Part shown: positions 35,609-46,019 of the stretch, one piece after another
Layout: each line of letters starts with the position of its first letter
How positions within the stretch are numbered: position 1 is the first letter of the stretch
Assembly (NCBI RefSeq): GCF_030272615.1
Contig: NC_081410.1
Coordinates: 221,453,415 to 221,517,414, forward strand
Direction of reading: 5' to 3'
DNA from: Cryptomeria japonica
Lineage: Eukaryota > Streptophyta > Pinopsida > Cupressales > Cupressaceae
Length of the DNA stretch: 64,000 nucleotides
Made by a program: the position numbers and the translations under genes
The notes under the pieces: model-generated
What the model was told of the DNA's origin: nothing
Database searches by the model: none
Seen by the model: only the letters and a program-made list of their open reading frames with translations

Positions 35609-36480
35609 TGTTAGATACTTGATCAGTCCCAAAGACACTGAGAGGGGGGGTGAATCAGTTTCTAACTAGTTTACAAAAGATTTAAACTTGTTTGCAACTT
35701 TATAACCCAAATTAATATACAGGTGAGCAAATAATAATGCAGTAAAGAGAAACAAAAGAGTAAGCATCAATGCACACCATAACACAGATATTTAACGAGG
35801 AAACCTGGTAGGGGAAAAACCTAGGTGGGATTTGTGACCCACAATATTTACTCACTGGCCAATATGAATAAATATTACTTATACAATAGGAGCATGTACA
35901 TGTAGGAAGGCCAACAACCTAGAGCTCACTGCTCAACACAAAAAGGAGTCCCACTGACTACACAATTGGATGATTAAATCCAATGATAATGTACTGCTCA
36001 AAATAGCATCTGCAATGTTGGATTTAGTACTGGTTTAAGCTCTGTTAGATACCTCTACCATAAACCTTGCTTCGCTCTACTCTACTCTTATTTGCTCATA
36101 ACATAATTACATCAAAATGCATATACAGTTATTCGCTCTCATATACCACTTACATTCATTTCCTAATTACATATCTTCTATTACTACTTACCTTCCAAAA
36201 TGACCTACAAAATATCATACATATATGAGTCTTTACAATACATCATGTCGGCTATACAAATATGATATTACAATACAAAATAATATAATTTCCATGTCAG
36301 CTAGGAGTGTTGGTAAGATCTTTTGTCGGTGTAGATTGGATGCTAGTGAGAATAGACTTGTAGTGCCTGTCGGTGTCGGTAGATGATGTATATTGCCGGT
36401 TTAACCTGTAAACCATGTTACCAGTTAGTTTCCATCAATGACAACGTCAACTATTCTCATCTGAGTGTATAATGTCAACA
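35609..36480 (-). repeat. RE6 3' LTR (872 bp)
   Basis: In minus-strand sense it starts tgttgacattatacactc and ends ctaaca. It is similar to the RE2 LTR in its second half, including the CTGATTCACCCCCC motif (35645-35660) and the segment that reads gtgggtcacaaatccc. Confidence 0.85.
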
Positions 36481-36646
36481 ATCTCCCCCTTTGGCATTGA
36501 TGGCAACACTCATGAGAAAAATCCAAAAGCTGATATCCAAAAAAAATTTTGATTTCCAAAATAAACTGATCCAAGACAAGATTGCTCCCCCTAAGAAAAT
36601 GATCCCTTCTGTACATTTTTCTCCCACACTACTCCCCCTTTGACAT
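36481..36646 (-). promoter_or_regulatory. RE6 polypurine-tract array
   Basis: Tracts lie at 36632-36645, 36585-36595 and 36481-36495 in plus coordinates, the last next to the LTR. Spacing and wording match RE2. Confidence 0.7.
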
Positions 36647-36916
36647 CAATGACAAAGGATGTCAAAAAGAGTCAAAGAAGTCAAAATTCTACCTCAAAGC
36701 CTGTAACTAGTTATGTACAATCTGAAAGATATCTGCTAAAATTTTTTGTATGAATTTAGTGTTGTCAGAAATGATGGTTTTAGTTTGTTGGATCATACTG
36801 GTCAGATAATGCATTTGTTGCTCCGATGATCTTTCTCCTTAAATGGTTGCTTTAGACATCTCAATCCTTTGTGTTAGAAGGTTTTCCAATCTAGGACCAA
36901 GTTTATTTTTCATCTC

Positions 36917-39900
36917 TCAGGCCTTCATTCTTATCCTTGCTTTTTCCTTTTCTAATTTCTCAGTCTTTTCATCAAAAACTGCCATTTCTTGATCCAAAAT
37001 TGAAGTAAGTTCCGCACAACCTATCATGTTATATGTTATATCATCAATCTCTTTTTGTGTTTTCCTTATCTCCTCTTCAATATCCTCTGTTAGGTGGTGA
37101 GGCTTGCATGCTTCCTTATACAATTCTTTATATTCCAAAATAGTAGAATTAAGTATCGGTAATAAAGAATCAATATGCTTTGTGCAGTCCTTAATAGTCT
37201 TATCAAAGAATTCACCTTTCTCCTTTTTCACCCTTTCCTTAACAGTCTCTTCATTAATTTTATCCACGGTTAGAATATTTGAAGCAATGAATTTGGACAA
37301 AGTATCCAATTTACCTAAAGATCCATCAATATGATCAACTTTACAATATGGTGCAATCAATTTTAAAATAGGTAAAGTATCATCAATGGCCTTAAATGAT
37401 AAGGAATTGCATTCTGTGATCCTCTTTATTGAATCTAAAAGTACATCTGTCATATTAGTAGGTCTGTAATCCATGGTGGAAGTGCTAGGCTCTACAATAA
37501 CTTTCTTCTCTTCAAATACTTGTCCAATTGCCTTAACCAATTCTTCCTTATTTCCATCTTTAACCTCTTCCTTGTTCACTATTTCTTCCTTATGCTCACT
37601 CTGTTTTTCAACTTTTTTTCATCCTTACTATCATCCTTACTGATTGTCGGTTTAGATATACTCTGTTCATGCCTTGATCCAGTTTCAGTTTGTGCTTCTG
37701 CTTCTAATTCTATCGGTTTCTCAATGTTAAGTTGAGTATCATCAGGGATGGTATCTATTTTCTTAACTTCAACTGGTATCTCAATATTTTGTTGAGAGTC
37801 AACAATGTTGACTGATGACTTAGAGACCTCAACATTTCTAGCTTCAGCTCTCTTTACCTCTATAGTTTCCTTATCCATGACAATGTTAAAATCCTGTGTG
37901 TCCACATTCATGGTAAAAAGAATGTTAGACTCCGGATTAGTGTCATCTCTTGTCATTTCCCCTGCCTTCTCTTCTAGTTGATTATTAGTTTGTGCTGGTG
38001 CCTCTGCAATTATTGGTGGGGTGTCCCGAGCTGGTGGAGGAAGGTTATCCTTGACCGTGATATCAGGTACACTACCAATTTTTCCTTTACCCTTATCAAC
38101 CTTCTGATATACTTTAGCAAAATATTTATCTATTTTCTGTCTTTCCTTTTCTTCTTTCTTCTCTCTCTCATTAAAAAATGTATCCCACTTATCAGCTGTT
38201 TCATCTACAATTTCCTTAATTCTGCCAGCCATAAGACTAACTTGCCGGTGACCACTCACAAAAACTGTTATGTTTGCCTCTGATATTAAATCATCAATTT
38301 TCCTGCTTGGAATTAATAGGATGCACAACTAATAGAGCTTCTACCTTTAATTTCTTATCAAGCTCCATGACAGACATTCTCTTAGCCTCTAACCTTAAGT
38401 ATAAATCATTTGGCAAAACATCTACTACTTCAATAACAACTTTCTTGTATATGTCTAGGTACAAAATGCTACTTTCTTCTATGGTTTCCTTATCTGAATC
38501 CTTGAAAGAGTGATAAAATTTATCCACATTACCAATGTTACCTTCTTGGGTGATTTCATTGATCAACTCTTCCGGTGTAAGAGTATCTGGTGCCTTAGGT
38601 TCAGGTTTCTTCTTTGGAGCCACTTTCTTCTACGGACCACTGGGCTCTCTCATAGCCTATTGTTTCTTTCTCTATGTCCTTGACTTCTTGGGAGATGGAG
38701 CAGGTGTCGTTGAGGGTTTTCTTTTCTTCCTATCCACTCTCTTGTATTCAGTTGTCCTGTCACTGTCAGAATCAGATGAAGTAGCCATGGGAAAGATATG
38801 TGCTATCGATTGTTGTTTTGATTGACTTCCTTTCACACTAGTAGCAATACCACCAATATTAATTAATCCTTCTATAGCATCTTTTACAAATTTTGAAGCA
38901 TCTTTCATAAATTTCTCTCTTACCTTCCTCTGCTTCTTCATTTCAACACCTTTTTTTAATTGTTTCTGCATTTCCAAATATCTCCTCTATCGGTTCTGGT
39001 GGAGCATCTAAGAGTATTCTAACATATGAATCTAAGATGTGAGAATCCACCTCATATCCCATTTCAGTAATCTAGATAGTTCTAGGTCTAACTGCCTCCA
39101 TCCAAATTTCATCTCTTTTCACTACAAAGCATATATGTTTATCATATTTATCCATAATGCTTTGGGGAATCATTTCCCTTTGTCTCATTTTAGTTTGTAA
39201 ATTCTTGAAATATTCTTTTACCAATTCGTCACCATCACATCCCATACTGGTAATTGCCTCCTTTATCTATTTTCCAATAGAAATATCATAGGCAAAATCC
39301 TTATATCCTATACTGGGAATCTCTTTTGAAAAGTAAAGCATTAAACATACAATCAGACTTCCAATTTTAAAGGTTCCTTTCTTATCACCTTTGATCTTAT
39401 GCAAATTCTCTAACAATTCATCCTTCAACCATTCACAAATATTAATCTTTGCATTGTTCAATATCATCTCATGTGCACTATGAATGCATGAACTTGACAC
39501 AAAATTCAACCTGTTAGTATGACCAACTTTATAGCCAATGACCATGCTAGCAAATTTAACATTTTTATCCTTTATATCATTGAACCTAAGTGATCGGTTG
39601 TCATATGTAGCTCAAGTTAAGCTCATAACCTCTTTGTTAAGGATTTTCTTCTTCTTGTCAGGTCTAGAACTAGTGGAGGGTAAACCAGTAATAGCCCTAA
39701 TAGCTTCCTTAGTAATATTAAATACTGAGTTCAACCACATAAATTCACCGTGAACCCTGCTAAGGACATAACAGACGACTTCCTCTGAGAATTCTGGCAT
39801 ATGGAGGATATCTATGAAACCTAAATCCTCAACTACCTTATGTTTTGGTTTCACTACCCCATTCTTGTCAGTGATTACATTCATGTACATGTTCATCAAA

Positions 39901-40112
39901 TCTTCGGACCCTAAACTTTCTATGTAACAATGTATGTATGCCCTAGGGTCTTCAGTAAACGCGACTCCCTTCGGGATTCTAGAAAATGCACCAATAGAGT
40001 CATCCAGTTTTTCTATCTTAGGAATGATCTTAAAAATGGGTCTAGGTTGTTTTATGTTCTCCACAATGGTAGGGTTTGCTACGAATTCAGGAACTGAAGA
40101 TGAAGATGCCAT
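36917..40112 (-). pseudogene. RE6 ORF2: long retroelement protein of unknown function
   Basis: From the ATG at 40112: MASSSSVPEFVANPT, then FKIIPKIEKLDD, HKVVEDLGFIDIL and the conserved WLNSVFNITKEAIRAI-TGLPS block (about 39760-39690). After it come VIGYKVGHTNRLNFVSSSCI, CEWLKDELLENL, a basic S/P-rich linker (38780-38690), LDIYKKVVIEVVDVLPNDLY (about 38460-38400), an acidic P/E/T-rich region and a C-terminal coiled coil (37200-36917). A TAG follows MSLT at 39612. Frameshifts lie near 39000-38980, 38300 and 37580. The total would be about 1060 residues. No nuclease, protease, RT or integrase motif was seen. The family is not recognised; the match to RE2 ORF2 along its whole length is the main evidence that it is a real protein. 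Confidence 0.75.
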
Positions 40113-40209
40113 TGCGAAAGATAAATACCTTTTAACTAAGAAGTCCTTGAATGCTCTGAAAAGACCTTTGCTGCTTCGCCTTTAGAATGCCTTTGCTCAA
40201 TTTTGCTCT

Positions 40210-40270
40210 CTTGAATGCTTGGATGCTTGGTAAGTTGAAATGAGAAGTTACTGAGCCTTTATAACCAAAA
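40210..40270 (-). promoter_or_regulatory. Possible internal promoter of RE6 ORF2
   Basis: About 150 bases before the ORF2 ATG the minus strand reads tttttggttataaaggctc, a good TATA box (ttataaag at about 40255-40262). RE2 lacks it at the matching place. Confidence 0.35.
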
Positions 40271-40487
40271 ATTAACTTACAATTGCAATAAATGCTTCGT
40301 CGGTGAAGTGAAAACTCCACATATCTGTCGGTAAAGAAGAAATATAACTTCTTACCACCAACCGGGGGTAAATGCACGATCTTCAATTGGTTGTCTTACC
40401 CCTAAGGATTATTCCTTAGTTAGATGAAGAATCTCCTGCCAGTGCAGGATTACCTTGTTCTACCGATGCAGTGACAGATTTATCACT

Positions 40488-40884
40488 TCTCTAATCTTGC
40501 TTCCTAATCCATTGTTTAGAAAATTCTTGCTTGATTTCAGTCACCTTTTCTTTGCCTTTGTTATTTGATCCTTTATTGTTTGTTGGTACACTCTTGCTTC
40601 TACAAAATTTTGCAATATGCCCAATCTTGTTACATGCATAACAAGTTACATTGTTTCTCTGAATAGCTTTTCCATAACCTTGACCGGTTTGAGTTCTACA
40701 TTGATTAGATAAATGTCCAAATCTACCACAAACATAACATTTCACATTCATTCTGCAATTATCTGAGTTATGACCGATTTTATTACATTTGGAACATTGA
40801 CCGATGGATGAGTTTGTATTCTGATTATTCCTAAATCTGCACTGATTTGCTCTATGACCAAATTTGTTGCAATTAAAACATTTC
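40488..40884 (-). pseudogene. RE6 Gag-like C-terminus with four CCHC knuckles
   Basis: Knuckles lie near 40842-40883 (CFNCNKFGHRANQC), 40757-40798 (CSKCNKIGHN..NC), 40697-40738 (CYVCGRFGHLSNQC) and 40612-40653 (CYACNKIGHIAKFC). A basic tail ending near KEKVTEIKQEFSKQWIRK follows. All four keep the C, C, H, C residues, unlike RE2, where the third has lost its last Cys. The N-terminal coiled coil is gone. Confidence 0.82.
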
Positions 40885-41210
40885 TGGTAAAGGCAAATCT
40901 GTCAAGCCGATTAGACCAATAAGAAAAACACCAAATTCAAACTTCCAATCCATATCTTTGACATAACCAAATGATCTCCAGATGATAACAAGTCATCATC
41001 ACTGTCGGTGAACAATATATCCTATTGGTGAACATATACCGGTGATTGTGCGTAAGCCAATATCCATGTTGGGACCACAATGTGTCAGTTCAACAGTAAA
41101 CCAATATAACCATAGTGCCAAATGAACAATGTAGACCTCCAAGAAGACAAGTCTTGACATCAATGACAAAACCAATGCAACACATGACGAAGTCATCCAT
41201 AATACCAACA
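40885..41210 (-). repeat. RE7 3' LTR fragment
   Basis: In minus-strand sense it starts tgttggtattatgg after a purine tract (41211-41225) and is cut after about 326 bp at the RE6 junction. Confidence 0.75.
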
Positions 41211-41405
41211 ATCTCCCCCTTTCGCATTGATGGCAACACAAGATGGAAAAACATCTAAGTGCCAAGAACAGAATGCCAAAAACAAATAAACTAACAATCT
41301 CCCAACGATAGATCAATACAAAGTTTGATACAGAATCAAAATGAAAATATATGTCTCCAAAGAATATATCTCTTCTCCAAGGAATAATGTTTTTCCATAG
41401 ATATC

Positions 41406-41480
41406 TCTCCCCCTTTGACATCAAATGCCAAAGCATTTTAAGAATTAAAACATAACATACAGCTAACCACTCCCCTTGAG
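41406..41480 (-). promoter_or_regulatory. RE7 upstream polypurine tracts
   Basis: The minus strand reads ctcaaggggagtgg (about 41468-41480) and then tgtcaaagggggagagat (about 41405-41420), before the LTR-adjacent tract at 41211-41225. RE9 has the same order. Confidence 0.65.
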
Positions 41481-41592
41481 AAGTAGCTCTCCTGCATCAA
41501 AGTTGAAAAAAGATTTTTCTGTTAGTCCCTGCTGGTTTGATGCCAATCTTCATCATTTAAATCTTTGGCGGTGGGGAAATTACCCCAAGCTG

Positions 41593-44227
41593 CTATCTAA
41601 GATATTCAAATGTTTCCTTAGGCAAAGGCTTTGTAAAAATATCTGCAATTTGCTCTTTAGTATTCACATAAACCAATCTTACTTCATTTGCTTCAACATT
41701 CTCTTTCAGAAAATTGTACTTAATAGAAGCATGCTTTTTCTTAGAGTGAAAGACTGGATTCTTTGATATATCAATTGCTCTTGAATTATCACAATAAATA
41801 ATTATCGGTTCTTTACATTTTACCTTTATATCCTTCAACATTTGCTTGATCCATAATACATGAGTACAATTAGTTGTTGTTGCAACATATTATGATTTTG
41901 TTGTAGATAATGATGTACAAGTCTACTTCTTACTTATCCATGAAATCAATCTTCTACCAAGAAATAATGCACCCGCAATGGTACTCTTTCTGTCATCTAA
42001 ATCTCCTGCCCAATTTGCGTCTGTATATGCACATAAATCAAAATTGTCATTCTTAGGATACCATAAACCAAGATTTGTTGTACCTTGTAGGTACAGTAAA
42101 ATCCTTGTAACTGTCGATTCATGATTTTCTTTAGGATTGCTTTGAAATCTAGATATAATACATATTGCATTCATTATATCAGGTCTGGTTTGTGTCAAAT
42201 ACCATAAACCTCCAATCATAGATTTGTATCTTGTCAGATGATTAATAGGAGTTGAATCATCTTTCAATGTCAATTTATCAGTTGTAGTCATAGGAGTACT
42301 TACCGGTTTGGAATTTTCCATACCAAATTTCTTCAAAAGTTCATTCAAGTACTTTGTTTGACATATGAATATACCTCTATCAGTTTCTGAAATCTGTAAA
42401 CTGAGAAATTTTTTTATCTCTCCAATCATAGACATTTCAAATTCTTCTTGCATCTTATTAGCAAAGTCTTTACATAACTCTTCTTCACCTCCAAAAATGA
42501 TATCATCCACAAATACTTCAATAACCAGGATATCATCATTGGTAACTTTGTAATACAAATTGTTGTCAGCATTACCTTTTGTGTAACCAAGCTTTAAAAT
42601 ATATTTATCCAATCTATCATACCAAGCTCTAGGAGCTTGCTTCAATCCATATAAATCTTTCCTTAACCTGCAAACCATATCCTTATCTTCTGTTAATGAA
42701 AATCCATCAGGTTGTTCAATGTAAACTTCCTCTTCAAGATCTCCATTCAAAAATGCACATTTTACATCCATCTGATAAAGTTTATAGTTCTTATGAGCTA
42801 CAAATGCAAGAAATAGTCTAACTGCCTCATTTCTGGCTACCGGTGCAAAGGTTTCATTATAATCTATTCCTTCTCTCTGTGAATAACCTTTGCAAACTAA
42901 TCTTGCTTTGTTTCTGATTACTTCACCATCTTCATTAAGTTTATTTCTAAATACGCATTTAGTTCCAATTACATTTTTGTCTTTAGGCCAAGGAACCAAT
43001 GTCCAAGTATTATTCTTTTCAATTTGTTCTAATTCATCTCCCATTGCTTTTATCCAATATTTATCTTCACATGCTTCAATAACAAATGTTGGTTCAATTT
43101 GAGAAATTAAACATACCTCTTAATTTGACAGTCTTCCTCTAGTCATAACACCTTGATTCTTGTTTCCAATTATCTGATTCTTTGAATGATTCAATCTTAC
43201 ATACCTGGATTTATTCTAATTTACATTCACAAGTTGTTGTTCTTCAGTCATATTTGAGTTCTTTGATGATGCCAGAGTGACTAGATCTACATTCTCTACC
43301 CGTGCAATCTGTGTCAGTTTATTTATAATAATTTCTATTGCCAATTCTATAGATCACGATTCTCCTCCAAAAGCTTTTGATTTCTCCCTAAGAAAAGTAA
43401 CCCAACACATTCTAGAATAATCATCAATTATTAGCATAAAGTATCTATCACCTTGTAGACTTCTTGTTCTTGTTGGACCACATAAATCAGTATGAATTAA
43501 ATCAACACTATTATTGGATTTCTCAGTAATGCTCTTAAATGTTGTTCTAACTTGCTTTCCCATTTGACATTCCTTACATACCGGATTATGAGGTTTCACA
43601 ATCTTAGGTAAATCCCTTACTACCTTAGTTGAACTGATCTTTACAATACAATCAAAATTCACATGACAAAGTCTTTTATGCCATAACCAACTTTCATCAA
43701 TGTGTGTAATCAAACATGTCTTATCACCGGTATTCAAATGAAAGATATTACCTTTAGTTTGATTACCGGTTGCAATCTCCAATCCAGTTCAGTTTATGAT
43801 TTTGCATTTTCCATTCTTGAATTGTAACTTAAATCCTTTTTCCACTAACTGACCAACACTCAAAATATTATGCTTCAAACCTTCTACATAATAAAAATTG
43901 TCAGTATTATGCTTACCAACCAAAGATATAATGCCTTTTCCTTTGATTAAACAAGTTTTATCATCTCCAAACCTTACTAGACCTCCATGAATTTCCTGAA
44001 ATGATATGAATTTTCTTTTATCACCAGTCATATGATGTGAGCATCCACTATCTATAATCCATTCATCTTTTTCATGAATTTTTGCTGCTAGTGCCTGCTC
44101 TACCGGTTTGACAATAGGTGTCGGTGAATCTTCCTTTAATGCGAAAAATGCCCATCCACTATCTGTTGGATCTTCATCTGAGTTATCTGTAACACCTTCA
44201 TCTGCATAGTAACATGACTTATCTTTG
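41593..44227 (-). pseudogene. RE7 Copia pol, inactivated
   Basis: In coding order: protease region with IIDSGCSHHMTG (about 44060-44025), pre-integrase zinc motif (WHKRLCHVNF, CKECQMG; 43690-43550), and the first part of the integrase core (HTDLCGP at about 43490). A deletion near 43360 removes the rest of the core, including the second Asp and the Glu. RT follows (43044 onward, [10 protein letters not shown] at about 42496-42525), then RNase H with DANWAGD (about 41995) and CDNSRAI (about 41780). Stops include a TGA near 43790, TAG after SKK at 41923-41925 (expected CAG) and TAA near 41890. RE9 has TAG at the same SKK position. The element cannot integrate by itself. Confidence 0.88.
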
Positions 44228-45852
44228 TGTAGCGTCGTAAATTGTACGCACTCGCTAGGGTGGTACAATTTCACACCTAGTTTAGCACCCGCCTTAGTGC
44301 ATTCTGCATTCTGCATTGCATTTCTCCTTAAGCACTTAATTAATCAAATTAATTAGGTCTAAGGTCCTATTTCATCATTCTCTACATCATAAAGTTGGGC
44401 CCTTTCACTAAAAGCGCGCCCTTCGCATTTTATTCCTCCAATACATCACTTAATCAAAAACCCTAATTAAGTCCTATTCCGAACTTGGGGGCTTGGTTTC
44501 GGGGTCAAAACATCTCGAAATCACCTGTAACTTCGGGATTCTCTCTAAAATCATCATATCCGACGGCCCTGAAAATTTGGTGAAAAGTTGCCGGGACCAT
44601 GGCGCCCGTGCACATGGTCCCAGACATTTTTCCCGAAATTTTAGGAGCCCGATCCAATCATAAAATAAAGCTTAACCCCAAGAAATTGGCGGGATATTCA
44701 ATCTCTAGGTCGGCCAAAATACGAATTTACGACCTAGGGTTTCATACATAAGAGCTCTCTTTCTTCATTTGGAAGGATCGGATTTTTGTTTCCAGGAACT
44801 TCATATGCAGCGAAAGAGCAGATCTTTGAGGACTTCAACAACACTCAACATCATTTTATCAAGCATCTATCAAATTCATTCATCCACTTAGGGCTTGGAA
44901 GACATTGAAGAACAATAGGAGATTACCGACTGAAGATTGGCTTGTACTCCTCCCTTGAGGGTTGAGTATGATTTCGTATTGTTTTCATGTCTTTGCATAA
45001 GCTTTGATACATCATTTATTCATGCTTTAGATCACATTGCATCTTGATTTAGAGCATTTACATTATCATTTACAAGCATTAGGGTTTACTTTCTAAGGTT
45101 GCTCTAGTTTGCTTTCTTGCATTTTGGACCTTGCACACACACTAGGTCTGCACACACAATACATTTTACAAAACAACTTGGCTATTCATGGAGGTGGAAA
45201 TCACCGAAGTGGGGGTTTGACTAAGGCAAAACCCTATATAGCCACCCCTCCCCCTTTTCAGATATTATTGCAGGTTTCGAGATTCGGACGACGCCGTGGG
45301 ATACAGATCCGGAGAGAGAAAGCTGAGACAACACTCTATGTGAAATTACAGAGCAGGAGACCGGGACAGGGGCACTGGGCGCCCTGGTCCCTGGGACAGA
45401 GGCGCTGGGCGCCCTGGTCCTCCGGATAGACAGTGTACAGACAATTTCCAGACAGTGTTTCAGAGTGCAGAATAGTGGTTTCCGGTGCAGTTTTCAGGAT
45501 AGTGACGCCCGTGCCCCCGTCCCGAACATTTTTAGTCCGATTTTGACTCCGGGTACATATCTGCATTCTTATTTCATCCTTGTACTTACAGCTGTTCATT
45601 GTTTAATCTCAATTCTGCAATCTTATTATTAGTTCGTACTTGCATTTTGAGATTAGGGTTTGAACTTGCATTACTTGATCTTACAATTTCAACAAGGGAA
45701 TAGAAATCCTAATAGATATCCCATGGCTCTCTCTTTCACCAAAAGAAGTAGCCAATTGTGCGATATCTCTAGGCTCTTTCGTATTCCGTAATGTGTGTCA
45801 AAAGGTAGGATTAGGGCATGATTAACCTAGTCTCGCTTTTTCCCCTTACACA
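44228..45852 (+). repeat. RE8 5' LTR (1625 bp)
   Basis: It starts tgtagcgtcgtaaattg and ends ccccttacaca. It contains a hairpin with arms gggaccatg (44593-44601) and catggtccc (44613-44621). Two copies of gggcgccctggtcc lie near 45377-45390 and 45407-45420. A TATA box is present. Confidence 0.95.
45234..45241 (+). promoter_or_regulatory. TATA box in RE8 LTR
   Basis: The sequence ccctatatagcc is followed by a pyrimidine-rich stretch (cacccctcccccttttc), a typical plant core promoter. The 3' LTR has the same at 56407-56414. Confidence 0.6.
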
Positions 45853-45855
45853 TTT

Positions 45856-45871
45856 TGGTGAACCCGACGTG
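45856..45871 (+). other. RE8 primer binding site
   Basis: The sequence tggtgaacccgacgtg begins 3 bases after the LTR. It starts with the tgg expected from a tRNA CCA end but is not the iMet site. I could not assign the tRNA. Confidence 0.65.
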
Positions 45872-46019
45872 AATCTATCATTGCTTCCTCTTGCATTGCA
45901 TTTATTAGATCTAGATTTAGATTTAGTGTGTTTTCATTTCATTTTATTAAAAAGAAAAAAGAAAAAAAAGAGTGTGTTTCTTTGCATTGTGTGTTTAAAT
46001 TTTATGTAATCCTTTCAAA

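Larger units (their letters stand above)
35609..40884 (-). mobile_element. RE6: pol-less Copia-type element, second copy of RE2 type
   Basis: Minus-strand element with its 3' LTR at 35609-36480, purine tracts, ORF2 (40112-36917) and the C-terminal part of the four-knuckle Gag-like protein (40884-40488). The coiled-coil part of Gag, primer site and 5' LTR are missing; at about 40884 it joins a fragment of the RE7 LTR. As in RE2 there is no pol. It is less damaged than RE2 and has no nested insertion. Confidence 0.8.

Noticed and set aside
45109-45429. 106-codon ORF in RE8 5' LTR (partial copy at 56282)
   Set aside because: The frame is shorter in the 3' LTR after a single substitution, and it overlaps the TATA box.
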